From G039029935 sp039029935 (GTDB taxonomy: Bacteria > Chloroflexota > Anaerolineae > Caldilineales > Caldilineaceae): a stretch of DNA of 7,709 nt. A program made the translations under genes and the position numbers. The notes beneath the pieces are model-generated. The model did not search any database. It was not told where the DNA came from and worked only from the letters and a program-made list of their open reading frames with translations. The DNA is taken from positions 1 through 7,709 of the forward strand of contig JBCCFC010000649.1 in NCBI GenBank assembly GCA_039029935.1, given 5' to 3'. Shown here piece by piece: positions 6,301 through 7,709 of this stretch (its first letter is position 1; each line of letters opens with the position of its first letter).

Positions 6301-7709
6301 AAATGACCATAATCAGATGACTTACGAATGGCATCGCGGATTTCGTTTGGTTCAAGATTTGCTGACAAACCACTCGATGTATCCGGTCCTAACCCAACAA
6401 GTCCACTTGCATGACCTAGAATAGAGAGTGCATAATAGTCACTATTTCCATAGGTTTCAAACCCCCATTTTAGGAAATTGGTCAGTGTATCTGGATCATC
6501 TGTGCGCACTTCCTCCATTGGCACCGTTAACCACCCGCCAGCCTCACTCAACACATAGTAGAATGAGTCGCCAATTCCTGGACCGTCATACATGACAACC
6601 ACCTGTACGCCAAGTTGAGCATCTCCTTGTAAATTTTTGAGACGTGATAACATGCCACTCTCTAGACTATCGCCCATGTAAAGGGCAAGATCGTTATCAC
6701 CCATCGCATAAACAAACAGTGTCCATGTGGCATCAGGCGTTACTATACTACCTGTTTCAATTGAACGGATATACACATTTTCCTCTATTGGCGCAGACCA
6801 ATTCCCTTCATTATCCTGTACTTGAAATATGATGGTTTGAACGCCCAATGGTAAGTGTGCTGCTGACAATTCAAAACTCGCCTCAATACTAAGAATTGTC
6901 TCTTCATGCATCCAACGATAGGCAACAATTTCATCCGTATTATCAGGGTCTGACCCGTGTCCACCAAGGCTGATAGATTCTGACTGGTACACATCTTTTG
7001 GATTGGCGTAATTAATTGTTGCAACAGGCATTTTATCAACAGGTGTTACAACAGGCGTTGCCTCAACGGTTACAACAGGTGCTGTATTACCAATTGCACC
7101 TGATTCACGCTCACGGATATATACATTTTGCTCTACTGGCGCAGACCAGTTCCCTTCATTGTCCTGTACTTGAAATATGATGGTTTGAGTTCCCAATGGT
7201 AAAAATGCCGCTTCCCATTCAAAACTCGCCTCAGTACTCAGGATTGTCTCTTCATGCATCCAGCGATAGGCAACAATTTCATTCGTGCTATCAGGGTCCG
7301 CCCCGCGTCCACCAAGGCTGATATCTTCTGTGTGATACACGTCTTTTGGATTGACGTAACTGATTGTTGCAATAGGCATTGCATCAACATTCGTATTAGA
7401 AATTGCACTGGATGATGGAAAGACTATATCGAACTGCATTGTGCCAGGACGTGCTGTAAAACTCCCTGTAACTGTTCGACCTTCATATATTGCTGTAAGC
7501 GTAACAGTATCACCGGGTTGGACATTTAGTGGTTCTTCTCGTAATGACACACCAAACTCAGGTATACCATCTGGGTTGGAATAGATCACTGCTGAACGTG
7601 TGTAATTATTGGATGCAGTGGCCGTGACTTCAATGTCACTAACAGACACAGACTCCTCGTCTATGTAAATATAACCTGCTACACAACAGCTAGGCTTGTT
7701 ATAGTCTTC
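3396..7709 (-). CDS. Large secreted double clostripain-family (C11) protease with PKD-like and LRR modules, 5' end outside the window
   Basis: The last 1437 residues are visible (numbered from the codon at 7709). No stop precedes the GTG at 7649, and the Ig-like strand GYIYIDEES is encoded upstream of it, so that GTG is internal and the gene starts beyond the window. Order of modules: carboxypeptidase-regulatory/Ig-like (about 10-98); two PKD-like repeats (111-199, 227-315); C11 protease 1 (about 326-710; His433 in LGHASG, Cys478 in FDGCSFG); short LRR block (about 724-862) with a plant-type cap; Ig-like domain (about 863-970); C11 protease 2 (about 971-1388; His1092 in GHGNGWG, Cys1157 in FDACSMN). 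Both proteases keep the Asp two residues before Cys that sets Arg/Lys preference in clostripain and PmC11, so both look active. The paired cysteines and Ig-like modules suggest an extracellular enzyme; the signal peptide would be off-window. The C-terminus is HHLFLPTIRR. The NACHT gene follows on the same strand after 127 bases. Substrate unknown. Confidence 0.93.
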   Translation of the reverse strand, partial: EDYNKPSCCVAGYIYIDEESVSVSDIEVTATASNNYTRSAVIYSNPDGIPEFGVSLREEPLNVQPGDTVTLTAIYEGRTVTGSFTARPGTMQFDIVFPSSSAISNTNVDAMPIATISYVNPKDVYHTEDISLGGRGADPDSTNEIVAYRWMHEETILSTEASFEWEAAFLPLGTQTIIFQVQDNEGNWSAPVEQNVYIRERESGAIGNTAPVVTVEATPVVTPVDKMPVATINYANPKDVYQSESISLGGHGSDPDNTDEIVAYRWMHEETILSIEASFELSAAHLPLGVQTIIFQVQDNEGNWSAPIEENVYIRSIETGSIVTPDATWTLFVYAMGDNDLALYMGDSLESGMLSRLKNLQGDAQLGVQVVVMYDGPGIGDSFYYVLSEAGGWLTVPMEEVRTDDPDTLTNFLKWGFETYGNSDYYALSILGHASGLVGLGPDTSSGLSANLEPNEIRDAIRKSSDYGHLNVVQFDGCSFGLFENTSIVDGYADYVVASPNTSWGIFAYDVYRGLAGESSSPADYAHKVAKHYADKLTSLAYPHTISVFDMAYFNAVKTSTDELGSALSDYIAVDPTARQQEMRDIRSTVQIYDSNDYHLNEKEDSYVDLMNFAHAVTAIADENIVTAANNVKTTLASLIAYHRSRSGHFYNDLIHTTISINLDNAHGIGIFYPYSKEQASSAWDAYLNDDLFRNLTRNWGWKDFLASGIPSQGAFSVGIPLPDDICSIVDEIPTAECEALRALYESTDGPNWLNNDGWLHVTNPCHWHGVTCEDGRVTQLKLAANHLLGSIPSEIGALTHLQVLSLRDNLLMSELPHTLTGLTNLTKFLVNKTYMCMPVDESFQNWLTGLDDSRLTQQDCPSVLIDTHVSYNTAENIRAGSLLSYTIVLTTSTPIEYVELYSTVPQGITVGVGYERGIPEAGTYMFEHEFAIDHIVTPGSILYSQTVLTGTDITVPSEDIVAVAVPDTNFTQTLVLLYAVGDNDLVTATISLLDKAAAQAHNPNVKVLLMLDGPQSHDSYVYQIQPDASGQCSLNTVSNFDHTCNGLYTEGQNMWRWTDNTATADSLENYVSAGMLAYPNAKQVVLSLIGHGNGWGANVVQASKYKFWRDMSGHLGGMLWDENPSNSLSTKEIGNALKNAYQRTSRKIDLLFFDACSMNMIEVIHELHSVVHYVFGSENLTWSALPYDHYLGVIDETMDARIIGQRWLDILSAKFGDTYPFAHSLIDVSQWSQLITKVDDLAEALIGTLPTYVEEIQEARRQTDCFDSDYNKTIDDHDNYCDLGRFVEALIAQFEAKDANVVTAATHVMETLTNAIVVHHDFHSGMVPNTEPPETWQWDNVYGLSIYLPILRDEHKRLFYNKLLLQFAQDSLWDEFLTAYWQEQGIVVQSASENSSARQLINTCEDTYHCEGLGRPLPMSVPVEEIHHLFLPTIRR
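6765..7031 (-). repeat. PKD-like repeat, copy 2 (residues 227-315 of the protease)
   Basis: Second copy of an 89-residue Ig/PKD-like module, offset by exactly 348 bp (116 codons) from copy 1. It runs from MPVATINY through ISLGGHGSDPD, IVAYRWMHEETILS and VQDNEGNWSAP to VYIR. Hand alignment gives 72 of 89 residues identical to copy 1. A 27-base block (6814-6840) is identical in DNA to 7162-7188. Confidence 0.9.
7113..7379 (-). repeat. PKD-like repeat, copy 1 (residues 111-199 of the protease)
   Basis: First copy of the module, from MPIATISY to VYIR, with ISLGGRGADPD, IVAYRWMHEETILS and VQDNEGNWSAP. The 27-residue linker to copy 2 is rich in Val, Thr and Pro and contains a small echo of its own (APVVTVEATPVVTP). 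Such modules usually act as rigid spacers or adhesion units in surface proteins. Confidence 0.9.

Noticed and set aside
7647..7649. GTG at 7649 as the start of the protease
   Set aside because: GAGGAG lies only 3 bases upstream, too close, and the frame upstream encodes the first strand of the same Ig-like module with no stop to the window edge.

Overview
The window holds two large genes, both on the minus strand, separated by 127 bases. Together they cover almost all of it. No RNA gene, insertion sequence, integrase, transposase, CRISPR array or replication origin was seen. The combination of a NACHT NTPase ending in an FGE-sulfatase (SUMF1) domain and a secreted-type multidomain protease with Ig/PKD-like modules and a C-terminal 'FLPxxRR' ending resembles large-genome Chloroflexota, such as Herpetosiphon or relatives. 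This is a recollection of protein style, not a database match, so the taxonomic call is tentative.

Layout from left to right: bases 1-130 are non-coding. They contain a hairpin at 7-30 followed by a T-tract on the plus strand, probably a terminator for a converging gene off the left edge. Bases 131-3268 (minus) encode a 1045-residue NLR-like protein: an unrecognised helical N-terminal region, an Asn-rich stretch, a complete NACHT ATPase module, a HEAT-like linker and an FGE-fold C-terminal domain that lacks the FGE catalytic cysteines. Its ATG at 3268 has a strong AAGGAG ribosome binding site. Bases 3269-3395 are intergenic and carry two CCAAT-based palindromes whose shared GACCAAT core is repeated exactly 42 bp apart.

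Bases 3396-7709 (minus) encode the last 1437 residues of a very large protease. The frame stays open to the right edge of the window, so the true N-terminus, probably with a signal peptide, lies outside. The visible order is: carboxypeptidase-regulatory/Ig-like module, two near-identical PKD-like repeats, a clostripain-type (C11) cysteine protease domain, a short plant-type LRR block, an Ig-like domain, a second C11 protease domain with its own His/Cys dyad, and a short C-terminal tail.

The first gene product is expected in the cytoplasm, as an ATP-driven sensor or switch and possibly a defence protein. The second is expected outside the cell. A functional link is therefore not required. Still, an NLR-like ATPase sits directly downstream of a double caspase-fold protease with Arg/Lys-type S1 residues, and that is the most provocative feature of the window. 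Sampled lines suggest the two genes differ in GC content (about 56% against about 43%), which argues for different histories rather than one co-evolved operon.
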